The translations under genes and the position numbers were made by a program. DNA of 64,000 bases from Sorex araneus. Its lineage: Eukaryota; Chordata; Mammalia; Eulipotyphla; Soricidae. Positions within the stretch are counted from its first letter, which is position 1, and every line of letters begins with the position of its first letter. The stretch spans positions 80,375,994-80,439,993 of the forward strand of contig NC_073313.1 of the NCBI RefSeq assembly GCF_027595985.1, read 5' to 3'. The notes below the pieces were generated by a model. The model made no database searches and was not told the origin of the DNA. It saw nothing but the letters and a program-made list of their open reading frames with translations. This document shows, piece after piece, positions 1 through 10,529 of this stretch.

Positions 1-78
1 GTTACTATCATCCCGTTGCTCATCAATTTGCTCGAGCGGGCACCAGTAATGTCTCCATCATAAGACTTGTTGTTACTG
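1..78 (-). mobile_element. SINE-B, 3' part, cut by window edge
   Basis: Reads as the reverse complement of the SINE-B 3' end (the GTTGCTCATCAATTTGCTCG and GGGCACCAGTAATGTCTCC blocks). The tail lies at or before base 1 and the copy breaks off in the conserved TTGTTACTGT block near base 78. Confidence 0.85.
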
Positions 79-204
79 TATGTATAGAGAAATATTGCAT
101 CCACCATCATACTGCTGCCCCATTTCACCCATGCTCCAGCTCCCAGTAATCACCAATCTGTTTTTAGTATCTTTGAGTTTTTGTTTTATTTGCTCCTCTG
201 TTCA

Positions 205-356
205 ACTGTTTTGATTTTTTTAATTTCTATTTTATTAAAACATGGTTTACAAAGTTATTCTTAGTTGAGTTGCATACATATGATACTGCAGCACCAATCC
301 CACCACCAGTGTCAACTTTCCTCCACAGTTTGGTTTAATTTTAACCAATGTGATAC

Positions 357-404
<48 letters not shown>

Positions 405-720
405 CAAAACGGTATTCCGTAAAAAGCAATAAATCCCTACCCACCCTCCCCAATTCAAAGTTCCCCAGCCTGGAGGCAAATTCTTTTATCCATGCCTGTT
501 TAGTGATAACTCCATGTTTCAATACCTGCTTTTGTTGGTTTTACCTTACTAAATGACAATAGACATTTTTTCCAGTCTCCCTTATGTTCTTCCCCCACCC
601 TTCATACATTGTATCACTACTTTTACCTCTTCTCTTTGTCTCTCTAGTTCACTATACACATATAAACCCTAAACCTGTCTTGCTTTTTCCACCTGAGACA
701 GTATCTGGACTTCCTACTTA
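205..720 (-). mobile_element. Old L1-like 3' end, minus orientation
   Basis: T-rich start, then TTATTAAAACATGGTTTAC, resembling the reversed 3' ends at 61878 and 62005, followed by the CCACCAGTGTC block seen in L1 3' ends of this window. A (TA)n tract interrupts it. The far boundary is uncertain. Confidence 0.45.
359..399. repeat. (TA)n microsatellite
   Basis: About 40 bp of nearly perfect TA dinucleotides inside an old L1-like 3' end. Confidence 0.95.
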
Positions 721-1659
721 ATGAGACTAACACAACCCCTCCATTTCTTCCCCTCTGCCTGCCACCGTAGTGACTGTACTTGCACAGAGACAAAGGTGAT
801 AACATTCCCATTCAATTTGGAACCATAATTACACCACTCTTGCTTTACCAAGACGCTGGTTGACTCTAAAACCAGAAAGCCAGAATTAAGATCACCTTTG
901 AAAGGACCAAATACTGTTCACAGAATAGCAAAGTTGAATACTACCACTGGATTTTCTCATCTGTCTGCAGTCTTGATCCACATTCCAATAAGTGTTCAAG
1001 CAAATTCTCTTTCCTGGCAACTGTTCAGAACCAGGTCACATCTGAGGTTGCTTCATATTTGAAGTCTGACTGCACAGTTTGTTGTTTTTCCTGGTCGTTT
1101 CTATTTGCCATTGTTTTTTTCTTTAGGGGATCGAAAAGCTATGCCTTCCAGATCATGATTATTAATCTACAGCGGGGACTCTGTTTATCTATATTTTCTG
1201 GAATCATCGCATTCAACTGGAAATCTCTTTTTCTAATCTGGGAGATTTTCCTCCCACTTTTTTACTTCAGTTGCTAATTCAAACACACACATTATTGTTT
1301 TCTTTTAGGGCATTCTGTACCATAGTCATGACTTATCCTCAGTGTAGATAGGATTTTGCTGATTTTAATGGATGCAAAAACTTTTCAAGGATTTGAAGAT
1401 TTCAGATTTTGGCGCGCTCCCAAGCAAAGCTCAAGGAAGCCTTGAAACAACTTCCAGCTATACTCGGTCAGTCAGGCCAAGTGGAGAGTTGAAGATCTTT
1501 AGGGTTTTTTTTTCTCTGTCCCTTGAGTGATCCGTTTCCCTGGAAACTTTTTGTTCCTGTCTTTCCGTAAATGATTTTGAGCCGTTTATCTGTTTCTATT
1601 CAAAGATGAGTTCATGGAAAGACGGATGGCCAAGTCCACGAACGCCAACGACTGATGGT
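721..1659. other. Low-repeat sequence, 3' flank of SMIM10-like gene
   Basis: No repeat or coding signal recognised. It lies immediately downstream of the minus-strand SMIM10-like ORF, so it may hold its 3' UTR. A minus-strand ATTAAA near 1365 is a possible weak poly(A) signal; no strong AATAAA was found close to the stop. The 72-codon + strand ORF here looks like chance. Confidence 0.5.
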
Positions 1660-1748
1660 TTTGTTCTAGGGTCGGGGGGCTGGGGCCGGTGGAGGTCAGC
1701 CCTCCTGCCCTGAAGCCCCGAAATCCCCCCACCCCAAAGTTACTTCCT

Positions 1749-2390
<642 letters not shown>

Positions 2391-2449
2391 CTACCTGATT
2401 CGAGTGGCCCTTAATGTTTTTCTTTTTCTTTTTTTTACATATTTAAATG

Positions 2450-2485
2450 AGCGGGCACCAGTAATGTCTCCATGGTGAGACTTGT
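2450..2485 (-). mobile_element. Inverted SINE-B stub (fold-back arm)
   Basis: GCGGGCACCAGTAATGTCTC and following bases are the reverse complement of the 3' region of the SINE-B that starts at 2486 (matching 2647-2680). The copy directly abuts the head of that SINE. Confidence 0.75.
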
Positions 2486-2726
2486 GCGATAGGACAGCAG
2501 GTAGAGCATTTGCCTTGCACACGGCCTACCCGGGTTCAATTCCTCCGTCCCTCTAAGGAGAGCCCAGCAAGCTACCGAAAGTATTCTGCCCGCACGGAAG
2601 AGCCTGGCAAGCTACCCGTGGCAAATTCCATATGCCAAAAACAGTAACAAGCCTCACAATGGAGACGTTACTGGTGCCCCCCTCGAGCAAATCCATGAAC
2701 GACTGGACGACAGTGCTACAGTGCTA
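2486..2726 (+). mobile_element. SINE-B
   Basis: tRNA-like head with a B box (GGGTTCAATTCC near 2529), the CTACCG...GTATTCTGCCCGCAC body, the ATATGCCAAAAACAGTAACA block and the ACGACAGTGCTACAGTGC tail. The first few bases of the head are missing. Confidence 0.9.
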
Positions 2727-2748
2727 TATATTAAAATGCGATCATTAG

Positions 2749-3863
2749 GGCTGGAGTGATAGTACAGTGGGTAGGGCATTTGCCTTGCAGTCAGCCGACC
2801 TGGGTTCGATCCCCAGCATCCCATATGGTCGCCCAAGCACCGCCAGGAGTAATTCCTGCGTGCAGAGGCAGGAGTAACCCCTGAGCATCACTGGCTGTGA
2901 CACCCCCTGTAGGATAACATAGCCTCAGGTAGTTTAGGTTTATTGGGTTACTCCCATTACAGTGCTCTCATTCCTCTGTGTTTATTTGTAGCTTCTTTCT
3001 TAGTGTTCTGTTGACTTGTAAATACTGTTTTTCTCTTCTCCTTGAGTTCTTTGCATAGTTTATTCAGAGCAATGTCCTTTTTGTATGGACACAGGAAGAC
3101 TTAGCAAATGTTATGCTTTTGTAACCTGGGAGTCATTTGACTCTACATGATATTTTCCTCCTGGGCATCTGTTCTCTCAACCTAAGCCTCAGCTGCCCTT
3201 ACTTCCTAGCACCCCCAAAAGCAGAGTCCCGATGAGGGATGAGACGGACCCAGGGCAAGCTCATGATCCAAACAGTGATAACTAGATTCGGACCCTGCCA
3301 GGGTGAGGAATGATTAATCTGGCCTGAGTGCTGTGGTCTGAGTCTGTGTCAAGATGTTGCCAGGAGAGCTGCCTTGCAAGCCTCAATGTATGTCTTGCTA
3401 TGTCCATACAAAAATAACTAGTATTAAGATGTTAATAAGTGTTTGGTCTAAGGAAAGGAAAAAAACCTTAAGAGTCAGGAAGGGCTTTGGAATGCCCTGC
3501 CCTCAGGAAGGGCTTTCTTATGTTGATTTTGCTACCTGGCTGGGTTTAGCCTAGAGGGCAAGGTGGGAGAGACCAGGAGGAGGAGAGACTAGAGAGGAGA
3601 GAGGCGGGAGTTGATGCAGAGAGAGGCCGTAGCTGGGAGTGCGGGAGATGAGAAAGATGGAAGATTGAATAAACGGTAACTAATCAGCAACCAGCTTGGT
3701 CCTCGTTCTTCCTTCACCTGTCCTTGACCACCGGCTGTCCCGATCTAGTCCACACACTGCGGTTCCAGAGCGCCGAATGCGGGCGGTGAGACAGAGCCGC
3801 CCGGAGAGCCCGAGAGTGCACGCGCCCCTTGGCGAGCTTTAGTTTTTTACAACCCCCCACCAA
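2749..3863 (+). mobile_element. SINE-A split by a solo LTR
   Basis: SINE-A sequence runs 2749-2907 and its last bases resume at 3852. The TSD is AAAATGCGATCATTAG (2733-2748) and AAAATGCGAGCATTAG (3864-3879), one mismatch, bracketing the whole block. The LTR at 2908-3851 therefore entered an already inserted SINE. Confidence 0.9.
2908..3851 (+). mobile_element. Solo LTR, class II ERV-like
   Basis: A 944-bp segment starting TGTAGG and ending TTTTACA, flanked by a 6-bp duplication ACCCCC (2902-2907 and 3852-3857). A 6-bp TSD fits betaretrovirus-like (ERVK/class II) integration. An AATAAA signal at 3668-3673 is followed by a GC-rich R/U5-like stretch, which sets the + orientation. No internal gag, pol or env sequence is present, so it is the product of LTR-LTR recombination. 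Class assignment is inferred. Confidence 0.85.
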
Positions 3864-3879
3864 AAAATGCGAGCATTAG

Positions 3880-4564
3880 CCAAATATGAGTTACTAAAAT
3901 GTTGGGAAAGTTCTTCCCTAAGAAAGGTCTTGACCAGCTTAGAAGTAGGGACTCTTATCCTGTTGCCTGAAGTCCCTTAGGAACTATTTCACCTCTCCAT
4001 GATCAGTCAGCACAAATACACAACATGCAGGGCACTTTGAACTTGAAAATGTGTGCATTCTGTTGCAATGATTCCAGAGACTTTTTTCTTTTTGTTGTGC
4101 ATCGTTATTTTCCATCGTACATGAAAAGTTCTGCAAGCAGGCTTTCAGATGTGTTCAACAGTATCTAAGTAAAACAATAGAAGGTGGATTTCCTGGGAAA
4201 TTTTTACCTGTCACGTCCCTAGTCTCTTCCCTTTCTGTACCTTCCAGACGTGATCTATTCATAAATTGCTCTAACCATGTCGGTAATACTTGCCTACTTC
4301 ATTCTGACATATGATTATTACACCAACATATTCCATTTAACTAATGTTATCCAATCATTTATTTAGCCACTCCCCTATGAAACAATATTCTGAGTATTTT
4401 CAGTTTTTCCTATACCAAAAAAAATGTGTCCGTGCACATCATTGTACAAATTAGTTAACAAGGGAGAAAAGTACAGATAATGATCACCTTTATCAAAGCA
4501 ATTGCATATAATGTACATATTTAATGAGCAGAGTCAAAAGTTTTAGTAATGCATGTGATGGATC
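3880..4564. other. Low-repeat sequence
   Basis: Ordinary AT-rich sequence between two SINE-A insertions; no repeat, ORF or regulatory signal I can defend. Confidence 0.5.
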
Positions 4565-4580
4565 AAAAAAGTTTAAATGA

Positions 4581-4744
4581 GGGCTGGAGCAATAGTACAG
4601 TGGGTAAGGCATTTGTCTTGCATGTGGCCGGCCCAGGTTCGATTCCCAGCATCCCATATGGTCCCCTGAGCACCGCCAGGAGTAATTCCTAAGTGAAAAG
4701 CCAGGAGTAACCCCTGTGCATCGCCAGGTGTGACCCCTCAAAAT
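4581..4744 (+). mobile_element. SINE-A with clean TSD
   Basis: Complete head (GGGCTGGAGCAATAGTACAG), body and short A-rich tail. The exact 16-bp TSD AAAAAAGTTTAAATGA lies at 4565-4580 and 4745-4760. Confidence 0.95.
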
Positions 4745-5040
4745 AAAAAAGTTTAAATGAAAAAAGAAAGTTTAGAGACTGACTCATATAACATTGACTA
4801 TAAACAAGCTCAGAAAAAGTAATAAAGTAATAAGCAATTGTACCTCATTATTCTTTTCCGCATTCAATTACTAGTAGCTCTGAAAACTTCCTTAATTAAA
4901 AAGTAATTAGTGTTTTTCTGATTCCTTATAAATAATGAGAACATTATATATAGATATATAGTGAGTAGTGACAAAAGTTTTATTCTAGGGTCACAAAGAT
5001 GCCCAGACATAAAGGTTATTAAAAAGTTGGTACATTTTTT

Positions 5041-5228
5041 TTTTGAAATTTTTCCAAAGAAATATTTATTCAGAATTACGGGAAAACAAAACATTAAAGC
5101 ATAGAAATACATTAAACACAAGCATCTTGTTTGTTCTGAAATCCTGAAAAAAACTTGTTTGTACTTACCTGAGGTAGATTTAGGTTGGCACTGTTTCAGG
5201 GAACCCCCATCCTTCCCAAAAGTGACCT
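5041..5228 (-). pseudogene. Retrocopied mRNA 3' end (3' UTR only)
   Basis: On the minus strand this 188-bp block ends with AATAAA, about 20 nt of sequence and a run of A's, the signature of a processed transcript. It is bracketed by a TSD with one mismatch: AAAGTTGGTACATTTTTT (5023-5040) and AAAGTTGGTATATTTTTT (5229-5246). No coding sequence is visible, so it is a 5'-truncated insertion of a cellular mRNA or lncRNA. The parent gene is not recognised. Confidence 0.7.
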
Positions 5229-5246
5229 AAAGTTGGTATATTTTTT

Positions 5247-5966
5247 AAATTAATTTTTTACTATTGATGATTCTGTGTTTTACAATGCTGCTAATGTTTC
5301 TCATGCACATAACCCTAACATCAGACCCATCACCAATGTCCCCTTCACCCTCCCACAAGGATCTCAATGCCCCTCTGCCACCAACTCAGTTGTGTAGATA
5401 GGTTTTCCCATTATTTTGATTTGGTCCTTTATTGTTACCTTGCTGTGCATCTTTAAGTTCCATATGAGAGAGGTCATTCTATAGCTATCCCTTTCTTTCT
5501 GACTAATTCCACTTCCCATGAGATACTAAAATTCCATTCTTGGTGCTGCAAATTGAATGATTTTATTCTTAGAGCTGTATAGTACTCCATTGTGTATATA
5601 TACCAGAACTTCTCAATCATTTCATCTGTAGTAAAGCATTTGAGTTATTTCCCTATCTTGGCTACTGTACTAAATACAATGATGAATGTTGGTATGCATA
5701 TATCCTTTCAAATTAGTGTTTTTTTTTGTTTGAGGGTTAGATGCCAAGAAGGTAACACTGGACCACATGGGAGCTCTATTGTTATTTTTTGGAAACATCT
5801 CCATATTGCTTTCCATGGAGAATAAATCAAATGACATTCACACCAACAGCGAATGAAGGTTCTTTTCTTACCACAACCCTACCAACATTGGCTGTTTCCA
5901 GACATTTTGGTATGTGCCATTCTCACTGGCATGAGATGACGTCTCATTCCTTTTTGTATTTGCATT
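5247..5966 (-). mobile_element. L1, 3' part, minus orientation
   Basis: Reversed L1 3' UTR and ORF2 tail: the CCCATCACCAATGTCCC block, the TAGTACTCCATTGTGTATAT block, and the region encoding the ORF2 C-terminus. It continues at 6529 after the inserted composite element. Frameshifted and degraded. Confidence 0.85.
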
Positions 5967-6528
5967 CATGAATCACGAAATCCCGTTAATCATGGATTTC
6001 TCAAGCGGGCTCAGTAACCTCTCCATTTTTCCTTTCTCTGAGATCTTAGAAGTCTCTCTCAACTCGGCCCTCTCTCAATCTCAACAGCCTCCAGATGTCA
6101 CACTGGAGGCTCTTTCAGGGTCAGGGGAATGAGACCCAGCTTGTTACTGGATTTAGCATATGAATACACCATGGGAAGCTTGCAAGGCTGTCCCATGTGG
6201 GCAGGAAAACTCTCAGAAGCTTGCCAGTTTCTCCCAGAGGGAGAAGTAGGCTACAAGATATCTCACGCTGCACGTTTCTGGGAGCTCACTTTTAAGTCTC
6301 TGGATGTTGGCCATTGATGGGATTACACACACCTGGGTTCCTCTGCCGGCACCTTCATGTGTGAGGCCCGTCCAAACATGTGGAGATGGGCCTCGAGCAT
6401 GGTTGTAGCTAGGTTTTGGTGGTCTTCAGCGGCCGGGAGCTCTGCTCAGGGTGGGGAGGGAAGCTGGAGCCCATCCCCTCCGAGGGGCCCCCGGGGAAGA
6501 CAGCCAGACGTTTGGGCAAGAGACTCTC
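5967..6528 (-). mobile_element. Composite C1 retroelement with TSD
   Basis: A 562-bp element lying inside an L1 and bracketed by the exact duplication TATTTGCATT (5957-5966 and 6529-6538). Read on the minus strand it starts GAGAGTCTCTTGCCC, has the GC-rich head (GGGCCCCTCGGAGGGGATGG block), then a SINE-B-like 3' half ending near TCGAGAAATC. Same family as 16624-17215 and 62312-63051. Confidence 0.85.
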
Positions 6529-7494
6529 TATTTGCATTACCCTAATCATATGCCTTTTTGCTTCTTTGGGGATGTGTTTGTTAATCTCTGCACCCCATTT
6601 GTGCATTGGGTCATTGAGTTTTTTGTTGTTGAGTTTGTGAGTGCTTTATAGATATTGAATATCAATAGTTTAACTGATGTGCTGCATGCAAATATTTTCT
6701 CCCATTCAGTAGGGTGTAATTTATTATTTGTTAGAAAAGATATTCTTTGTTCCACCTCATATGTTCAGTACTTTTGTCATAAGTCAGCAGCCCATAAATC
6801 TGGTGGATTAATTCATAACAGTTCCTTTGGTTTGCAGTTATATTTTTATTTCAGTATTATGCAATTTTGATTATTATAGCTTTAGTATAGTTCAAAGTTG
6901 GAAAATATAATGTCTCCCATCCTTTTGTTAATTATGATTGCTTTGACTATTTGCCCATACTTATGGTTACATACAAATTTTAGTAGAGTTTGTTCCATGT
7001 CTTTTAAAGAGTCATTGGAATTTTCATGGTTAATTTATTGAATCTGTATAGTACTCTGGGTAAGATGGTTATTTTAACAATGTTGATTACTTTAATCCAC
7101 GATCAGTGAATATTTTTCTGTTTCCTTGTATCTTCTATTTCTCTCAGCAATGATTTATTCTTTTTACTCTATAAACTTTTAACCTCCTGTGTTGATTCCT
7201 TGATATTTGATATTTCAGTCACTATTTTGAAGGGGATAGTCTTCCTAATTTCTTTTTCTTCGAGTTCATTATTTTGTGTACAGGAATAAAACTGATTTTT
7301 ATGTATTAATTTTGTAACCTGCTACCATAGTGTATTTGTTTATTATTTTTAGGAGTTTCTTTTGTGGAGTCTTTAGTGTTTTCAATGTATAATATCGCGT
7401 CATCTGCAAAGAGTGATAATTTTACTTCTCTCTTTCCAATTTGGTTCTCTTTAACATTTTTTCTTGTCTGTGGTGAGGACTCCCAAAACAAGGC
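6529..7494 (-). mobile_element. L1 ORF2, reverse transcriptase region, minus orientation
   Basis: Continuation of the L1 at 5247-5966. Near 7380-7410 the minus strand encodes LFADDAILYIENTKDSTK, the L1 reverse transcriptase FADD catalytic box and following residues. Many stops and shifts; not functional. Confidence 0.9.
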
Positions 7495-7532
7495 ATATAT
7501 ATGTATATATATAGCTATATACATATATATAT
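7495..7532. repeat. AT-rich TATATG-type microsatellite
   Basis: Short imperfect TATATG/TATA repeat abutting the end of an L1 fragment. Confidence 0.8.
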
Positions 7533-7723
7533 AATCACAAATCATAATATCAAAGAAATACAAGGAGGATGTTGCCATGGCAATTAGTTTTAAATAGGGC
7601 ATCTGTTCATATTAATACCTTCTATGTGTTTTTCCTAAGGACAGTCAATTATTAGCTGATGGATATTTGAATGACTTCATATTTTTCATTATCATACACA
7701 AGGTTGAGGTTAATATTATTGCG

Positions 7724-7750
7724 TGGAGGAGGAGGAGGAGGAGGAGGAGA
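7724..7750. repeat. (GGA)n microsatellite
   Basis: Nine near-perfect GGA/GAG triplets. Confidence 0.95.
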
Positions 7751-7759
7751 ATGAGCTAT

Positions 7760-8088
7760 TTTTGTTTGTAGTCCCAAAATAAACAAATGGGACTATATCA
7801 AATTAAAAAGGTTTCTGCATAGCTAAAGAAACTCAAGCTATTAAAAAATCCACTGAATGGGAGAAAATATTTGCATATGACACATCAGATAAAGGGTTGT
7901 TATTCAATATCCATAAAGTACTCAGAAAACTCAACAACAAAAATCCCAACTGCCCCATGCACAGATGGGGTGAGTAGATGAACAGACACTTTGCCAAAGA
8001 AGCCATATGGATTGCCAACAGGCATATGAAAAAATGCTCATTATTACTCATGATTAGGGTAATGCAAATCAAAACAACAATGAGTGAT
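7760..8088 (+). mobile_element. L1 ORF2 fragment
   Basis: Plus-oriented L1 ORF2 3' region (GGGAGAAAATATTTGCATAT and GGCATATGAAAAAATGCTC blocks). A SINE tail follows directly at 8089. Confidence 0.85.
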
Positions 8089-8158
8089 TCCTGAGCATAG
8101 AGCCAGAAACAAGCTGTGAGCACAGCTGGGTGTGGCCCCAAAACAAAAACACACAAAA
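8089..8158 (+). mobile_element. SINE-A 3' fragment
   Basis: Only the 3' half is present (GTGATTCCTGAGCATAGAGC ... GTGTGGCCCCAAAAC). Confidence 0.7.
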
Positions 8159-8254
8159 ATGTTACTACAAATATTTCCTCTCCCTGAATCCATAAAATTT
8201 GCGTTGACATTGCAGACATTCTCATCAGAAGGTGACCAGTTTCTCTTTTGTTCA

Positions 8255-8418
8255 ATTCTTTTTTTCTGTCTTTGGGGACAAACCCAGCTGTGCTCAGGGG
8301 GGATACTCCCAGTTCTGTGCTCAGGAGGTTGCTTCCATAAGTCTCTAGGGTTCCATGTCAGGGATCTAACCCAGGCCTCTTATATACAACATGTGTGCTT
8401 CAGCCACATTTCTCCACT
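8255..8418 (-). mobile_element. Degraded SINE-A
   Basis: Reversed SINE with recognisable GCTCAGG, CCATGTCAGGGATC and CCCAGGCCTC positions; heavily diverged. Confidence 0.65.
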
Positions 8419-8585
8419 TGAATCTATGTGTAACTTGCTTCGGTGAGTGGAACATTGGCAAAAGCAGTGCATGCAAAAGTAAAGAGAGTGCTTTTGCATT
8501 GGGAACTGCACTCTTTTTTAAAATGTTTTATTAGTGAATCTTGCTAGTCTTGGAAACATATGTCACATGTGACCAATAAGATAGA

Positions 8586-8935
8586 GACCCATATCTCTAT
8601 CTTCCTATAGTCATATGGCCCCAACTGATGGCCAACCAAGAACCGAGAAGTACTATCACTAAGCCTACCAGCAGAAGCTGGCCACTGACACATAAGAGAC
8701 CTCCCCTAACACTAGTAGAATAACTCTGCTGAACCCGGCCCAGTCGACAACCGTGAATAATCATTAAGCGAAAGGTACTTGTTCTCTGCTTCTGAGCCTT
8801 CAGTGGTTTGTTTCTGGTGGAATATGAGCACTGGTGAAGGGATGGGTATTCGAGCATTGTATACCTGAGATTTAAACCTGAAAACTTTGTAACTTTCCAC
8901 ATGGTGACTCAATAAAAAATTTAAAAAAAAAGAAA
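8586..8935 (+). mobile_element. L1-tailed retroposon with non-L1 5' part
   Basis: The 3' 120 bp (from about 8815: CTGGTGGAATATGAGCACTG ... CACATGGTGACTCAATAAAA) is the same tail as the retroposons at 58343 and 60534. The upstream approximately 230 bp is not L1. A-rich end; no convincing TSD, so the 5' boundary is approximate. Confidence 0.6.
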
Positions 8936-9104
8936 GTAAAAAAAAAACATACCAAGAGACCACCATACCTCAGAATAGGACTAGAATATAGAGTTACAAT
9001 CTGAACAGTTTATTGTATAGTGATCTTTGATGATCACTTGGCCATGAGAATCTTAAGACTTAGAAAATAGAACACAGAAGCGCGATTTATTTGACAAAAA
9101 GAAT

Positions 9105-9266
9105 TTGGGAGAGGCAGATAGATGGCTCAAAAGACCAAAGTGCAAACTTTGCATTTTGGAGCCTCAGGTTTGTTTCCCAGCACTGTCATGTACCCCTAAA
9201 TACTTCCAGGAGTGACCTGGAGCACTGAGCCAAGAGTAGTCTCCAAGCAACTTCAATATGGCCAAA
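9105..9266 (+). mobile_element. Degraded SINE-A
   Basis: Old copy; TTTCCCAGCACTGTCATG and CCAGGAGTGACC positions align with the SINE body. Confidence 0.65.
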
Positions 9267-9279
9267 ACAAAACAAAGCA

Positions 9280-9855
9280 AAATTCTGGAACATACTCACA
9301 TAAGTATATGGACAGTTAATTTACAACAAAGAAGCCAAGAACAGATTACTCTGTCAGACCATACGCAGACATTATTCCAAAGTGAATTACAGATTTGGAT
9401 ATAAGATTTATGAAACTATAAAACGTATGGAAAAAACATAGGCAAATACTCCACAAATTGGCCTCAGTGATGTCTTTCGGGACACAACCTCAGTAGCAAG
9501 GGAAACAAAAACAAAAATAAATCAGTGGGACAACATCAAACTAAAAAAGGCTACACAATGGAGCCAGAGAGATAACTCAATGGACTGGAGCATATGCTTT
9601 CCATAAAGGAGGCCTGGGATCAGTCCCAAACATTGAGTGGTCCCCTGAGCACTGCTGGGAGTAGCCCCTGAGAATAGAACTGAAAGCAGCCGCTGAGCAT
9701 AGACATATGTGCCCACAAACCAATAAATAAACACAAAGCTGCACAGAAAAGAAATATCCCATTGTTAAAATGAAAAAGCAACCTACTTAGCAGAAAAAAC
9801 ATTTTCACATAATATATCTAACAATGGGTTTTATCCAAGGGTTATAAAGAATTCA
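9280..9855 (+). mobile_element. L1 ORF2 fragment, interrupted by a SINE
   Basis: L1 ORF2 downstream of the reverse transcriptase (AAACAAAAATAAATCAGTGG and similar blocks), resuming at about 9730 after the SINE at 9559-9725. Confidence 0.8.
9559..9725 (+). mobile_element. SINE-A, diverged, inside L1
   Basis: GAGCCAGAGAGATAACTCAA head, CAGTCCCAAACATTGAGTGG and CCCCTGAGCACTGCTGGGAG body. Confidence 0.8.
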
Positions 9856-10018
9856 GGAACTGGAGAGATAGTCCAAGGGTTAAGGTATTTGACCTGCAGA
9901 AGGTGGGATCCACAGTATTGTATATGGTGTTCCCAAGACTTCAAAAGTAACCCCTGAGCACAAAGCCAGGAGTAGTTTTGAGCACTGCCAGATGTGGTCT
10001 CAAAGCCAAAACCCAAAA
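9856..10018 (+). mobile_element. SINE-A, diverged
   Basis: AACTGGAGAGATAGTCCAAG head to GATGTGGTCTCAAAGCC 3' end. Confidence 0.8.
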
Positions 10019-10091
10019 CAAAGAAAAACAAACAAAAAGAATCAGAAAAATAAACATCAACAAAAACAACACAATGAAAATCTGGGTAGAG

Positions 10092-10335
10092 AGGTTAGAG
10101 AAATAGTACACAGGTTAAGGCACTTGCCTTTCATTCGGCCATTCCAGGGTTCAAACTCTTAGCACTGCATATACTCCTCAGAGAACTTCTAGGAGTGATC
10201 TCTGAGCACAAAGCCAGAAGTAACCCTAAACATCGTTGTTCCATATATGGCCCCTGAGCCCCACCAGGCCTCATTCCTAAGAACAGACCAAGGAACAGCT
10301 TTTGGAGAACTGCAGGGTGTGGTCTCAATCCCATC
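10092..10335 (+). mobile_element. SINE-A, diverged, with extended 3' half
   Basis: TTAGAGAAATAGTACACAGG head and TTCAAACTCTTAGCACTGC B-box region. A second SINE-like 3' half follows (about 10250-10335), so it may be a dimer or two nested old copies. Confidence 0.65.
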
Positions 10336-10529
10336 AAATAAAGAACCCCAAACGCACTTGGATTCTGTAGAATTGAGGTTAACAGAGGAGCCAGTGGTGG
10401 AAACAAAGGGTTGAGGGGTTCTAATGGGCTGTGGTGGAGGTATATTGAAACAAACCAGTATTACCTCAAAACGATAGCAAACAGAAACTTTAGTCACTTT
10501 AATAGAGTGTCACTGGCTCTTAAGTTATA

